NCBI GenBank assembly: GCA_964016885.1
Contig: OZ024742.1
Coordinates: 123,450,828 to 123,514,827 of the forward strand
Source of the DNA: Eledone cirrhosa
Taxonomy: Eukaryota; Mollusca; Cephalopoda; Octopoda; Eledonidae
Direction: 5' to 3'
Length of the DNA: 64,000 bases
Position numbers and translations under genes: made by a program. Below the pieces are notes generated by a model. The model was given only the letters and a program-made list of their open reading frames with translations, had not been told where the DNA came from and ran no database searches. Shown piece after piece: positions 1 to 9,910 of this stretch (its first letter is position 1; each line of letters opens with the position of its first letter).

Positions 1-670
1 ATTACTGAAAAGCAATATAAAAAAGTACATCTATTTCTCTATAAACATGAAACAATAGTTGCATTTTAAAATCAAATGTGATGGTTGGTATTATTTTCTA
101 AGATTCTATAGAACACTCATCTCTTTCCTACTTATATTTTTTTTACTTTTTCACAATCCTGATGATTTACTTCTCATAAAACATTAAATATGTATTGTGT
201 GATAAAATGTAGCAAATTTCTGAATTTTCACAAATCAATGTTTTGATATCTCTTTAAATTCTTTTTTTCTTACATTCCTTATTGCTATCTGATGGAAACA
301 ATTCCCTTTTTATTGTTGTAGACAATGCATTGTTTAAAAGAAGTCAGTAGCTTTGTTAAATACACAACAAAGGTTTAGTGGCTAGTTGAGAAACAAAAAA
401 ACACTATTAAAGATTCATTCATTTTCCAAATATTAAATAATTTATCAGAAATATGAGAACTTCAGGTTATTTTTTCATTCTTAAGAGATTGAAAATGTTT
501 AGCAAAAATAAGTTAAAAATTAATGTATTGCTGTATTTTGTAAAATACTTATAATTTGTTATTTCAGTATTTCTATATGCAATACACACACAAATAAATT
601 CATGTTCACAGAAATATTCTCAACTTCCACGTGTTGATTGCTCTTTTCTTTCAATTGAAGACTATTGAAT
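1..670. other. AT-rich non-coding, nothing recognised
   Basis: Both strands are broken by frequent stops. I see no repeat family, RNA gene or splice-like exon here. It is probably intronic or intergenic. Confidence 0.4.
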
Positions 671-679
671 ACACTCACA

Positions 680-728
<49 letters not shown>

Positions 729-740
729 GCATATATATTC
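671..740. repeat. (CA)n then (TA)n compound microsatellite
   Basis: A CA run of about 45 bp passes into a short TA run. The apparent protein rich in His-Thr is only this repeat translated. Confidence 0.9.
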
Positions 741-851
741 AATATTCCTAAACAAATATATCAACTATTTTCATGAACTGGTTCATAAAGTACATCATTA
801 TGCATTTTGTAATATATCTAATGTATTTTTATTTATCTCTCTATCTATCTC

Positions 852-2056
852 TCTATGTATGTAGCTCTTGTGGATCTAGAAAATGCCTTTGACAGAGTAC
901 CTCAATCTATTAACTGTTGGTCCTTAAGGAAATTAGGTGTAGAAGAATGGCTGGTGAGAGTAGTACAAGTCTTGTGCAGAGAAGCTGTCAGTAAAATTAG
1001 AGTAGGAAATAAGTTTAGTGAGGAATTCAAGGTAGAGGTAGGAGTTCATCAAAGTTTGGTTCTTAACCAAATGCTGTTCATCATAGATCTCCAGGCCATA
1101 ACAGAGGAGTTTAAAACGGGCTGTCCTTGGGAAATATTCCATGCAGATGATTTGGTCCTTATAGCTGAATTCATGAAAAAACTAGAAAATATGTTCAGAC
1201 TATGGAAACGGCATTTGGAATCAAAAGGTCTGAGAGTAAAATTTTCCAAAACTAAAGTGCTAGTGAGTAGGAGAGAAGATAGGACCCTCATACCGTCAGT
1301 GAAGTGGCCTTGCTCCATATGTAGAAATATAAATCTTGAGTACACAAGAGATGTAATGGAATAACAGGTAGACTAACAGGAAAGTAAAATTTTGTATGCA
1401 GAAGATGTACAGGAGTAATCAAATGGAAAAGTGGCACTTCAAGTCATAGGAAGCTTCCAGAGAAGTCTTTGATAGCTTCTGCTATCTAGGGGACTTAATT
1501 AGCTATGGAGAAGGATGCTCTGAGAGCATAATAGCTAAAATAAGGATAGTTTGGAAGAAGTTTAGAGAGCTACTCACACTCTTGACAACAAAAGTGTTCT
1601 CCCTATATACAAATGGATGACTGTATGATGCCTGTATGTGAAGTGTGATGCTACAGGGTAGTGAAACATGAGCACTAACTGCAGAAGACATGCATAGATT
1701 GAAGAGAAATGTAGCAGCTATGCTTCATTGGATGTGAAATGTAAATGTGAAAGAAAAGTAGATCTTCGATAACTGATGGAGAAACTGGGTTTAAGAGGAA
1801 TCTGTGGTGGTGTACAAGAGAGAAGACTGCATTGGTTCAGATATGTAATGCACATGGATGATGACAGATGAGTGAAGGAGTGCCAGGAAATGTCAGTGGA
1901 AGGAAGACTCAGTAGAGGTAGACCAAGAAAGACCTGGGCAGAAATGATGAGAGCTAACCTCAAATCACTGAGACTCACAGAGGAGATGAGAATAAAAAAT
2001 GGCAAGTGGAGAGACGGTGTGCTGCGAGCATGGAAAAACCCATAAAATCGATGATC
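852..2056 (+). mobile_element. LINE-A copy 1, 5'-truncated non-LTR retrotransposon
   Basis: The copy begins inside the reverse transcriptase, next to a TATC/TA repeat, and runs to a GATGAT-TA tail at 2049-2056. After the RT part (separate entry), degraded words of the LINE-A C-terminal domain follow at 1480-1740, such as a cysteine-rich SGGGCSES-like segment and an LHGSET-like segment. The pairs of stops and indels show that it is dead. The family looks RTE-like, but I cannot fix the clade without a tree. 5' truncation is the normal outcome of target-primed reverse transcription. Confidence 0.85.
855..1364 (+). pseudogene. LINE-A reverse transcriptase fragment
   Basis: A 169-residue frame. 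RT motif A is VDLENAFDRV at residues 6-15, where an aspartate-led VDLE-AFD is typical of LINEs. The catalytic motif C is HADD at residues 96-99, in place of the usual Y/F-A-D-D. Between them lies the family word TEEFKTGCPWE. The frame ends just after CSIC, the first cysteine pair of the zinc finger that is complete in the copy at 11491-13050, so the finger has been lost by indel. The start codon is simply the first ATG in a truncated frame. No endonuclease domain is present. It is not expected to be functional. Confidence 0.85.
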
Positions 2057-2181
2057 ATATATATATATATCCTTTAATATCCATTCTTCCAGCTAGCAAA
2101 ATTTGGATTATATATATATATATATATGTGTGTGTGTATGTGTGAATGCACATATATATATATATATATGCATTCACACAT

Positions 2182-2220
<39 letters not shown>
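2056..2220. repeat. TA/TG microsatellite block at LINE-A tail
   Basis: Several (TA)n runs separated by TG and TGAATGCA words, starting directly at the GATGAT end of LINE-A copy 1. The two halves around 2138-2180 read as inverted copies of each other. Confidence 0.85.
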
Positions 2221-2310
2221 CAAATAATCACTGCTTCCACCCTTAACGGGATCTTCTGAAACTCCTGTTAAGGGTGAAAGCAGCGATTCTTTGCTTAAAC
2301 TTTAATCTGT
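2217..2310 (+). repeat. Hairpin repeat, copy 1
   Basis: A fold-back of roughly 36-40 bp arms. The clean inner part pairs 2233-2251 with 2263-2281 (17 of 19 matches). The outer part pairs TAAGCAAATAATCACTG with the tail CAGCGATTCTTTGCTTA. A second copy with the same hairpin core and the same 31-bp tail lies at 23316-23393. The family is not recognised. It could be the end of a retroelement such as a Penelope-like pseudo-LTR. Confidence 0.7.
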
Positions 2311-2554
2311 TATTTATATATATATATATATACACAGACATACATAATCATAAATTCATAAAACACTGGTTCTTAGGTCAGTGCTTAGAAAGTATTTTTA
2401 AACCTAAATTCCGCTGATGCAGTTGGGATTAATTTTTAGGCAGCATTCAATTCAATAAGTAATCTGTTTAGCTTGGTCTCATATTCTGTAAGCTCTTAGT
2501 CCTTTTTTCCCAATCTTTAATGTGAAATTATATTTAACATCACAGTCTGACATA

Positions 2555-2585
2555 CACACACACACACAGACTATATATATATATT
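2555..2585. repeat. (CA)n/(TA)n microsatellite
   Basis: Short CA run followed by a TA run, directly left of the hairpin at 2587. Confidence 0.8.
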
Positions 2586-2586
2586 A

Positions 2587-2655
2587 GTTACTCTGGAGTT
2601 TCACCTGTACACACCGGATGACCTCATTTATCCACAGCTGAAACTCCAGAGTAAC
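2587..2655. repeat. Perfect 17-bp hairpin with 35-nt loop
   Basis: GTTACTCTGGAGTTTCA at 2587-2603 is exactly complementary to 2639-2655. The loop is GC-richer than the surroundings and contains ACACCGGATGACC. Perfect arms in a decayed neighbourhood suggest either a recent insertion or selection on the fold. No family assigned. Confidence 0.7.
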
Positions 2656-2729
2656 AAGACTCAATATTTAGCTATTATTTAAACGTACTTCAGTATCAAG
2701 AACTCTTTTCTCTCACCTATCAACTACAT

Positions 2730-3422
2730 ATGGATATATATATATGTGGCCGGTGTTCTGGGGATATAAGTAGCAGCAAGTGCCCACAAAATACTAGCTC
2801 TTTCAATTGCGCAGAGGGTTCTATAGAAATAGTGGACAGCTTCCGTTACCTGGGTGACAAAATCAGCAGTGGGGGAGGGTGCTCTGAAAGTACAGTAGCT
2901 AGAGTCAGAACTGGGTGGAAAAAGTTCAGAGAGCTTATACCACTATTAGCCGCTAAAGGGTTCTCCCTAAAAATGAAAGGCAGGCTGTACGATGCCTGCA
3001 TACGAACAGCAATGTTGCATGGCAGTGAGACCTGGGCATTGTGTGCAGAGGATATACGCAGACTAGAGAGAAACGAAGCTTGCATGCTCTGCTGGATGTG
3101 CAATAGTAATATACGCGAACGGCAAAGCATAAACGAACTAAGGAAAAAATTAGAAATAAGAAGGATCAGATGTTGTTTACTTGAGAGAAGGCTACGTTGG
3201 TATGGTCACGTGATGCGCATGAAGGATGATAGCTGTATAACAAAGTGCAGGGCAATAAAGATAGACGGTAGCCACGGAATAGGCAGACCCAGAAAAACCT
3301 GGGACGAGCTGATAAACTCCGACCTCACACACTTACACCTCACCAAGACAATGTCACTGGACCGAGACCTTTGGCGGTACTCAGTAATAGAGAAGACCCG
3401 CCTTGCCAGTAGGCATCTCTAA
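2730..3422 (+). pseudogene. LINE-A C-terminal domain, uninterrupted 230 codons
   Basis: The longest undamaged LINE-A frame in the window. The first residues up to Tyr4 come from the TA repeat; element sequence starts at ICGRCSG, the last Cys pair of the PHD-type finger. Then come FRYLGDKISSGGGCSES, WKKFRELIPLL, MLHGSETWALCAEDIRRLER, MLCWMCNSNIRERQSINELR and RRLRWYGHVMRMKD, in the order conserved in this LINE group downstream of the RT. It ends in a GRPRKTWDE segment and a natural TAA. It lacks RT and endonuclease, so it cannot move itself. Confidence 0.85.
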
Positions 3423-3776
3423 CAAAATACACCCCGTCCCACCACCACCACCCCCACCCCATCCACACCACCCCGTTCTATGTAAAGTCATGTTGGTGCC
3501 GCGCCATCCAGGCCGAAACAAATGAGATCGTGTAGGTGTCACGACAAAAAAACACACAGTCCACGCTGTAATGTGGCCGTGTAGGCAACACGGTAAAAAC
3601 CTCCCAGACCCACACTGTAAATGTGGTTGGTGTTAGGAAGGGCATCCAACTGTAGAAAACCTGCCAGACAGTCCTATGCGAGCAAGAAAATCACTCTTGC
3701 CTCAAGTGGGACTACCCCCGTCCAAACCCATGCAAGCGTGGAACACGGACGTTAAACGTTGATGATGATGATGATG

Positions 3777-3780
<4 letters not shown>
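2737..3780 (+). mobile_element. LINE-A copy 2, 3' half with full 3' UTR
   Basis: 5'-truncated exactly in the zinc-finger end (ICGRCSG), with an open C-terminal ORF to 3422 and a 3' UTR of about 355 bp. The UTR holds a CACC-rich stretch (3428-3475), a repeated AAAAAACAC/CCAG minisatellite-like unit, then TTGGTGTTAGGAAGGGCATC (3628-3647), a CCCATGCAAGCGTGGAA word, and a terminal GATGAT run at 3759-3777. The copy passes straight into a TA array. It is the reference here for the tail shared with SINE-A. Confidence 0.88.
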
Positions 3781-3812
<32 letters not shown>

Positions 3813-3898
3813 ATAGGGGGTTGATTTTGTTTTCGAAGATGATGATGATGATGATCATGATATATATACACACATATATATGTATGTATAGGGGGTTG

Positions 3899-3958
<60 letters not shown>

Positions 3959-3960
3959 CA
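3776..3960. repeat. TA arrays with a duplicated spacer unit
   Basis: (TA)n at the LINE-A end, then a unit TGTATGTATA-GGGGGTTGATT that appears twice (about 3803 and 3878), separated by a second GATGAT run, then a (TA)n of about 55 bp. This looks like slippage or unequal exchange inside a tail-plus-TA unit. Confidence 0.8.
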
Positions 3961-3964
3961 CACA

Positions 3965-4150
3965 TACATAATGTATTGTCATTTTATGTCCAGTTTCCAT
4001 GCTAGTATGGGTTGGATAGGCTGTCAAGGTACATGACCAGATATGAACATCCCATCTTTCCCATTATGTTCCAGATTCTGCATGTTTTCTACAGCTGGAT
4101 GAGCTTCTTAATGCCAACCACTTTAAAGAATGTATTGGATGGGTTTCCAT
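3965..4150 (-). mobile_element. Antisense LINE-A/SINE-A type 3' tail
   Basis: On the minus strand it reads as the shared tail: CCAACCCATACTAGCATGGA, an ACAGCTGGATGAGC word and CCAACCACTTTA on the plus strand correspond to the tail words GGTTGG, GCATCCAGCTGT and CCCATGC-AGC. Diverged, with no head left. Confidence 0.65.
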
Positions 4151-4164
4151 GAAAGCAGTACTAT

Positions 4165-4260
4165 AACTTTATAGAGGAGACGGGGTAGATACTGAGCAAG
4201 ATGTTTGGATAACATCCATGAGTTTGGCTGGTTTTGCATGTTTAACAACTTGAAATATGA
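4165..4260 (+). mobile_element. LINE-B fragment
   Basis: The run GGGTAGATACTGAGCAAGAT, then TTGGATAACATCCATGAG, matches the downstream part of the LINE-B ORF seen at 43180-43220. Short and degraded. Confidence 0.6.
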
Positions 4261-4570
4261 ATTTCAATTTATTCATTAAATAATTATATGTGCTTATATA
4301 CCTGCATACATGTACATATATGAAATTTGGTATATACAAATCAAACTTATTAGAATATGTTTCCTATCCGGCATTTTATTAGCATTTTAATGTTATGTGT
4401 TGGTAACTTCAGATATACATCTATGTGGTCAACAGTACTAATCAGTCCAGATAAAGATTGATGCACCCAACCACCCAGTTCATGGAAAACTCAGACTGTT
4501 GCTACTTTCATGATATAAATGTATTACATGATTACAGTGGCAACTAGTATTTAACCACATTGATTTACTT

Positions 4571-4920
4571 ATCTTCTTCTTCATTCGCTTATTCCTGGGA
4601 GGGTCATGGGGGCAGAGTCCTCAAACACTCCTTCCAGCATGTCCTGTCAGAAGCAACTATCTCCAATTGCTCCAACTGGATCCCCAAGTGAGACCAGCTG
4701 AGCTCATGGAAATTATCCAACCATCTTACTTAGGGACTACTCTCCTGCTGCCAATTGGTTTTGCCCGTAAAATCTGTTCGGCGATTCTTTCCTGAGACAT
4801 CCTAGTAAGATGCCTATAATATCAGAGCTGTGATCTCTCAATTCAGAAATGTATCAGCTCTACTTGGAGTGACTCTGATCTCCAAGTTAGGTACTCTATT
4901 GAGTAGTATTACTCCATAGA
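4571..4920 (-). mobile_element. LINE-B 3' end, antisense
   Basis: Antisense to the 3' part of the LINE-B copy at 42590-43345: the plus strand carries complements of GAATAAGTG, GGACCCTG-type, TTGGAGCAATTGGAGATAG and AGAGATCACAGCTC words. A close relative lies at 49672-50025. The frame is destroyed. Confidence 0.7.
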
Positions 4921-5159
4921 CCCTTTGGAGGAATCCCATTCCAGCCAATTGTATTCATGATCATATTCTTACAGTCATTACCCAAGATTAATGTCCATAG
5001 GTAAGGGTTGACATGAATACCAAATTGAATTTGAAATTCAAAATACAAGATATTTACCCAAATCATTAATCCTCGTATGTCTTTGAAAGCAGTTGTTTTT
5101 AAGAATTTATGCAAATCATATTAGATTAACTAAATTTGTTGCAGTGTTAAATGATTATT

Positions 5160-5560
5160 TGGAAAAGTTGGTAGAGCATAAGACAATATACCCTGTGATA
5201 ATTTCTAGCTCCATGCTATTTGAGTTCTAATCTTGGGTGAAATGAAATAAAATACCAGTCCAGAGCAGTGGATTGGTGGAAATATTTGAACATTTTTATG
5301 AGATTCTTTGTATTATTTGTTCCATCTCTTTGTATTCTGAGTTCAAATCCAACTTGGGTGATAGATTTAATCTGTCATCTAGTTTAACACCACCACTTGA
5401 AGAATGGGTGCCTTTTGTGGAATTCCCTTAGTTATAAGCATTCATGTCACTGCTCCAATTTGAAGATAAAATCTTTCCTCCCAGCATTCTCAGAGATCCT
5501 GATTAAGCAGGTGAAACTAACAACTAACTCCAAATCTTATTCTATTGTATGATACCTAAT
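5160..5560 (+). mobile_element. Old SINE-B remnants
   Basis: Two degraded SINE-B pieces. Recognisable words are GTTGGTAGAGCATAAGAC, GAGTTCTAATC, AAATAAAATACCAGT, and again CTGAGTTCAAATCCAACTTGG near 5338. Too decayed for boundaries. Confidence 0.5.
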
Positions 5561-6439
5561 TGTTCTTGATGAATAAGAATTAACAAGTAGGATTTAATGG
5601 ATACTATTGCCTGGTATATGGTAATTACAAATCTGAAGACCCAGTATTTTGGAAGTACAAACATACTAATAAAAACAATGTAATCACTAAATATATTTGG
5701 GCATTGAAATTTTGTCAATTTTCATATTTATAACTTCCTCATTATTTTGATTCAGTAATAAACTAATAGATGTGCTTCAGTAATAAACTATCCACCACCT
5801 TTTGTACTCTCTCCCAGTTGTAACTGGTAGATAGTATCAGCAATAGAAAGGTAAATGGAAACTTTGTTTTCTTGGTCTGATTTGATGAGCTTCAGCCCAC
5901 TCAGTATGCAATTAAGGCCTGGATTCTTGTCAATCGAGTCCTTTACTTTTTAATAAACTAACACATTTACTACAGTAACTAGTAATTCCCCTTTTTGATC
6001 TATTAATAAGATAGTTTACTAGTTACTCTAGTAACTATTTCAAATTAATAAGAGTGTGAAATAGATACTTCACTAATTCATGTAAACATAACACTTGCTA
6101 TATAACACAAAAACATGTGGAGACATTGATATATTTGACTGGAGCTCTTGGATCACAGATGTGATAAATAAATTCCTTGCAGTCAATACTAAGAATATCA
6201 ATATACAATACAAATATTAATACAACTAGGTTAATTCTTATCTTTCAGCTTTTATTTCATTCCATTTGTATTTAGTTCTATTCAGCATTTCAACTACCTC
6301 CATTTTTTCTGTGGGAGTGCAGCTGAGATATGAGTCTTACATTGGGGTGTAGAGAGTGATGTCCCCCCACTCCTATTCTATTTAATTTTTTCTCTTTCCT
6401 TTTTTTTTTTAATATATACAAACCATATTTATATATAGT
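5561..6439. other. Unassigned AT-rich DNA
   Basis: No frame or repeat family recognised. It holds a small direct repeat (CAGTAATAAACTA twice near 5755-5790) and self-complementary ACTAGTTACT/AGTAACTAGT words at 5978-6040. Confidence 0.35.
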
Positions 6440-6715
6440 GGAGGCGTGTGGCCTAGTAGTAAGTGCGTTGGACTTATGATCATAATGTCATAGGTTCGAT
6501 TCCAGGACCAGGTTGTGTGTTGTGTTTTTCATTTCCCATTGCTCCAATATACTCAACTGAAAATAAGTACTAGCAATAGCTGTGAGTTTAACCCTTCAAT
6601 GGGCTGGTGTCCTGTCCAGGTGGGTGTCTAGTACACCCAGTTGCTTAATGCCACAGAAACTGGCTCAAAATATTGATGGGATTATTGTACAATCTTTTTA
6701 AGCACTCAGAATATT
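6440..6715 (+). mobile_element. SINE-C copy 1, tRNA-headed SINE
   Basis: The head GGAGGCGTGTGGCC carries a pol III A box (TGGCCTAGTAGT, 6449-6460) and a perfect B box GGTTCGATTCC (6493-6503). The body follows as CATTGCTCCA, CAACTGAAAATAAGTAC, GGTTTAACCC-like, CTGGTGTCCTGTCCAGGTGG and CTTAATGCCACAGAAACTGG. Other copies lie at 13241, 24407 and, antisense, 62990. This is the best preserved promoter of the family here. It is not a tRNA gene: the cloverleaf is not kept and a SINE body follows. Confidence 0.88.
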
Positions 6716-7064
6716 AAGTGATTAATTGGTTTCAGTTAATGTGTGAATGAAATCCAAAGACTTGATTGTGTAATTAACATACTAGGTTGGTGTTCTAATT
6801 AGATAATTACTCCTTGAGCCTCTTAAATGTGGAGGAGGCACATCTGAAGAATTTTTAATATGTTTCATAGCCATTAAAATACTGTGATCAGTGAAATGTT
6901 TAAATTATTGTGAACGAATTTAATCAGTCCTTTCTCAGCCTAAAAGATAAGAACTCAGAGAAAATATAGTTTTCATATTCCTATCTTTTTCTTAACATTA
7001 TATCCACTTATTACTAACCTCTCAGCTATTTTTCACCACAGCTTTTAACTTTTCATCTATTTAT
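6716..7064. other. Unassigned AT-rich DNA
   Basis: No family recognised. It ends in a short GATGAT/TA block at 7068-7110. Confidence 0.35.
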
Positions 7065-7104
7065 TATTAATGATGATGATGATGATATATACATACATAT
7101 ATAT

Positions 7105-7825
7105 ATATCACCATCATCATCCATGCTATGCCTGTTTTCCATGCTTGCATGGGTTAAATGCTTCATTCGCAACACGGCATCTCTCTGCTCATTACGTTCT
7201 GTCGTCATCTCCCCTGAGAGTCTCAGTGATTTGGGGTCACCTTTCACAACCTTTGCCCAGCTGTCGCTTCCTTCCACAGGGATTTCCTGGCACTTCTTCA
7301 CCCAGCAATCATTGTCCATGTGCAGCACATGTCAACACCAGCACAGTCTTCTCTCCTGCACACCATCTTGGATTCCTCTTAAACACAGTTTCTCCCTCAA
7401 CTAGTCCAATCTCTGCATTTTTCTCACACTTACATTGCACATCCAACGAAACATAGTTCCTTCATTTCTCTCCAGTCTACATATGTCCTCTGCAGTTACA
7501 GCCCATGTTTCACTTCTATGTTGAATCACACTTAGCACTCAGGCATCATACAGTCATCTTTTTGTATGTAGGGAGAAACTTTTTGTGGTCTCTAAACTTT
7601 TTCCATCATATCTTTATTCTAGCTATTATGCTCTCAGAGCACCCTCCTCTGATAATTAAGTCACCTAGATAGCAGAAGCTATCAACCACTTCTATGGGTG
7701 CTTCCTGTGACTGGAAAAGGTTTACATCACTGATGCTCTTTCTGTTGGTTACTCCTGTGCATCTTGACATACAAAGTCTTCTTGTCTTGTTAATCTACCT
7801 GCTATCTAACTATATTTCTCTCACC
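7105..7825 (-). mobile_element. LINE-A copy 3, antisense, C-terminal half
   Basis: Read on the minus strand it gives the LINE-A C-terminal order: a CTACCTAGGTGAC-like start near 7660, GGAGGGTGCTCTGAGAGCAT, ACATGGGCTGTAACTGCAGA, the arginine-rich segment, then the 3' end at CATCATCATCC (7111). Frames of 81-128 codons on either strand are pieces or shadows of this copy. The nucleotide words resemble copies 1 and 4 more than copies 2, 5 and 6, so at least two subfamilies are present. Confidence 0.8.
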
Positions 7826-7867
7826 AAAAATCAAAACGCCAAGACAACAGCACTTAAAAGTTGAAAG

Positions 7868-7955
7868 GATTGCATCAGGAAGGGCATCTAGTTGTAAAAC
7901 ATTGTTTTAAAACATCCTTTCCAAACCCATACCGGCATGGCCTACATCTCACAAT
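7868..7955 (+). mobile_element. LINE-A/SINE-A tail fragment
   Basis: TCAGGAAGGGCATCTAGTTG, then CCAAACCCATACCGGCATGG, are tail words. Neither head nor GATGAT end is preserved. Confidence 0.6.
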
Positions 7956-8101
7956 ATGTTCCCATGCTCTGGTGAGAGTATTATATTGTGGCATCAGCTC
8001 TTGGGAGGATGTCATGATTTTGACATAGCTGAAGAGCCTTATGGAACCATTGTTTTTTTTTTTTTGTGTGTGCATGTGTGTATATATATATATATATATA
8101 A

Positions 8102-8321
8102 CAATGATATTAATAAATGGAAATTATATTTATAAAACCATATTTATTCTATTATATATATTTCAAGGGTAGCAAAACTTTGGTACGCCCTCATCAGATA
8201 AAATACAAAGTTTGTTTTATAAATATTGACATATCCAGGAATGAGACCTTAACAGTTCAAGTTTTACTTGAAACGTTAAGGTCTCTTTTATAAATATAGT
8301 TTCCATTTATTAATATCATTG
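8102..8321. repeat. Inverted repeat made of two opposed element ends
   Basis: 8102-8137 pairs with 8286-8321 with one mismatch in 36. Both arms read outward as TTTCCATTTATTAATATCATTG, so the same element end seems to be present in both orientations. Inside lie a ribozyme-like core (8161-8197, minus) and a second hairpin (8243-8253 with 8275-8285, perfect 11 bp, extended by TTCAAG/CTTGAA). Probably a Penelope-like or related retroelement end. Confidence 0.65.
8161..8197 (-). ncRNA. Hammerhead-ribozyme-like core (degenerate)
   Basis: On the minus strand: CTGATGA, then a stem GGGcGTA/TACCC extended by CAAA/TTTG, then GAAA. This is the CUGANGA - stem II - GAAA order of a hammerhead. After GAAA comes TATATATAATA, almost the same as after the plus-strand motif at 15949. 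I cannot draw a convincing stem I and stem III with a UH cleavage site, so activity is unproven. Confidence 0.4.
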
Positions 8322-8414
8322 ATATTATATTCCAGAAAACCTGTCGAGTGCTTCGAATTAGTTATAAATATATAGATTTGTTGAATTACCCTTTGCTTTT
8401 ATATATATATATAT

Positions 8415-8806
8415 CATCATCATCATCATCATTTCATTTTACGTCCGCTTTTCCATGCTTGCAAGGGTGGGACGGGAACTGATTCTGGCTTGATTTTTAC
8501 AGCTGGATGCCCTTCCTAACACCAACCTCATTTACAGTGAGTGCTGGGTGCTTTTTTCTGTGGCACCTGCATGTCCACTTTACAGAATTGGTTGGGTTTT
8601 TTTTGCCGTGGCACCTCCACGACCACTTTGCAGTGGAATAATAGGGACCCCAGTCCCTATCATCTCATTTCTACAGCTGAGTAAACTGGAGCAATGTGAA
8701 ATAAAGTGTCTTGCTCAAGGAAACAACATATCACCCGGTCTGAGAATTGAACTAACAACCTTTCGATTGCAAGGCCAATGCTCTAACCACTAAGCCATGT
8801 GCCTCC
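8415..8806 (-). mobile_element. SINE-A copy 1, near full length
   Basis: In its own orientation it starts GGAGGCACATGGCTTAGTGG with a consensus A box (TGGCTTAGTGG) and has a B-box-like AGTTCAATTCT. The body has TTGAGCAAGACACTTTATTT, then two copies of a GTGGCACC/AAAAAAGCACCCAG-type unit, then the tail words GGTTGGTGTTAGGAAGGGCA and a GATGAT end next to TA. The tail is the LINE-A 3' end, while head and proximal body resemble SINE-C. The most complete SINE-A here. Confidence 0.88.
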
Positions 8807-8930
8807 ATATATATATACACGCACATATATATTCAAAATGGCTGACTAAATATGCATGTAATTTTCTCACATGTTTTCCTTTTCTCACTTTCTATCTTTC
8901 TATTTCATCTTTTATCTCTCATTCTATCTT

Positions 8931-8958
8931 CTGACGAATGACAAATGTCTAAAACGTT
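8931..8958 (+). other. Penelope-type end motif, ribozyme-like remnant
   Basis: CTGACGA is followed by a short GACA/TGTC stem and AAAACGTT. CTGANGA-stem-GAAACGTT is a common end motif in Penelope-like elements, where it can be part of a hammerhead. Here the G of GAAA is lost and the stem loop is only 2 nt, so it is a remnant at best. Confidence 0.3.
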
Positions 8959-9794
8959 AAAATTCTTTTCAAGTGTTAAACTAATATATTCCTTCATTGT
9001 ACTGTGTTGCTTGCTTTATTTCTGTTTAATGTTTGTATACACACACACACATACACACACACAGACAGCATGTGTAAGAGAGATGATACTGATGGTATTA
9101 AAGGGGGAAAACAATGATGGCTGTGGAGATGTTGACTCTAATGGTTGTATGGCTATGATATAGTGTTAATATTGTTGATCCCTGAGGAGTTAATGTTGCT
9201 GTTGTTAATGGTGATGTGATACTAATGTTGCTGGTGGAGACAACAACAAGAACAGCAATATCAATGTAGGTGGAGAAGGAACAGATTCTCAATGAGTTTG
9301 AGAAACATTGCTCAAGTGGAATTTTTATGTTCCCCGAACCTACATTAAGCTGTCGCATCTCAACTTAACTGAAATTGTAATTGATCTAATGAGAGAAACT
9401 AATAACTTAATCACTGAACCATATTTTCATTGTATAAAGCCTGCAAACAGCAATAGCAATGTTGCTGCTTCTCCTGTAGAATCTCTTTATTTAATAGATT
9501 CACTGTTCACTGGTCAGAATGGTTTGGTTAAAGATTAACTAGCAAGGTGAATATGAAAGAGGGAAGGACCTCTGATGAGTTCAGTTAATCTTACTATACA
9601 CATCAAGGATTTTAAGTGCCTAAAAGATAGAATTATTTAATCAGAAGAGTGTCTTTAATGTTAGAAATGATTGTCGATTGCTAGAAAAGTGATAATTCTT
9701 CACTCTTACAAGAATTCAATTGACTATTCAGCATTTTCTCCTTCTAGGCTTGAAGAATTGTTTAAGGGCTGATGAACAGGTCCATTTTAATAGT

Positions 9795-9910
9795 CATCAT
9801 CATCAACATCACAATTGTTTTTACATCTGCATTTCCATGCTGGCATGGGTTGCACAACATATTTTTATAGCAGTATTCTCTAGCTGGATGCCTTGCTTAA
9901 TTTTAACCCT
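9795..9910 (-). mobile_element. Antisense SINE-A/LINE-A tail fragment
   Basis: CATCATCATCAACATC, then TTCCATGCTGGCATGGGTTG, then TAGCTGGATGCC match the complement of the shared tail. Confidence 0.65.

Noticed and set aside
2846..3130. Antisense frame over LINE-A
   Set aside because: Shadow of the conserved LINE-A reading frame; the same applies to the sense frames over antisense copies 3 and 5 (7070-7456, 12059-12331, 12338-12772).
3712..4036. Open frames rich in Tyr-Ile or His-Thr repeats
   Set aside because: They are translations of (TA)n and (CA)n microsatellites; the same holds for 2055-2240, 13127-13680, 14041-14138, 17435-17677, 19359-19648, 26797-27130 and 36590-36895.
6440..6515. 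tRNA gene
   Set aside because: A and B boxes are present, but no full cloverleaf is kept and a SINE body follows; similar copies occur at several sites.
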